Below, piece by piece: positions 5,114-5,114 of a stretch of 5,114 bases of DNA. This stretch comes from Verrucomicrobiota bacterium (GTDB taxonomy: Bacteria; Verrucomicrobiota; Verrucomicrobiia; Chthoniobacterales; UBA10450), in the NCBI GenBank assembly GCA_003219225.1, contig QHPZ01000176.1, forward strand, positions 1 to 5,114, in the 5' to 3' direction. Position 1 is the first letter of the stretch; every line of letters begins with the position of its first letter. The translations under genes were made by a program, and so were the position numbers. The notes under the pieces were generated by a model, which saw only the letters and a program-made list of their open reading frames with translations, was not told the DNA's origin and ran no database searches.

Positions 5114-5114
5114 G

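Overview
The window is a GC-rich bacterial chromosome segment. Its core is a respiratory gene cluster on the + strand, preceded by a small divergent gene and followed by a REP-associated tyrosine transposase (RAYT) on the - strand. No rRNA or tRNA gene gives a firm taxon. The caa3-type CoxB, weak Shine-Dalgarno signals, CACGAAG-type repeats and RAYT/REP system together suggest a soil Verrucomicrobiota-like organism (perhaps Chthoniobacterales). That is an inference of modest confidence.

Layout. 1-148 (-) may hold the start of an unrecognised small basic protein. 169-411 (-) is an 80-residue, very basic protein of the family usually labelled 'plasmid stabilization protein'. 412-549 is a divergent intergenic region. 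550-1065 (+) is a DUF421/YetF-type membrane protein. 1124-2977 (+) is a secreted PQQ-dependent alcohol dehydrogenase. 2974-3552 (+) is a cytochrome c lipoprotein. 3549-4220 (+) is cytochrome c oxidase subunit II. 4221-4529 is the cytochrome c domain that normally forms the C-terminus of that subunit, here cut off by one in-frame TAA. 4556-4618 is a pair of REP hairpins, and 4616-5113 (-) is the RAYT gene.

How the genes fit together. The dehydrogenase, cytochrome c and coxB are joined by ATGA stop/start overlaps and look like one translationally coupled operon. The expected electron path is alcohol to PQQ, to the lipoprotein cytochrome c, to the CuA site of a caa3-type oxidase, to oxygen. A third ATGA at 4526-4529 marks where the next subunit gene should begin, but the REP/RAYT block follows within about 30 bases.

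The main observations concern small mobile or repeated DNA that has entered coding sequence. A complete 70-bp REP pair lies in frame inside the dehydrogenase, and one of its halves matches the RAYT-adjacent REP at 27 of 28 bases. A different inverted repeat encodes almost the whole lipoprotein signal peptide of the cytochrome. In addition, CoxB is split by a nonsense codon, and the dehydrogenase has Ala where the family has its catalytic Asp.
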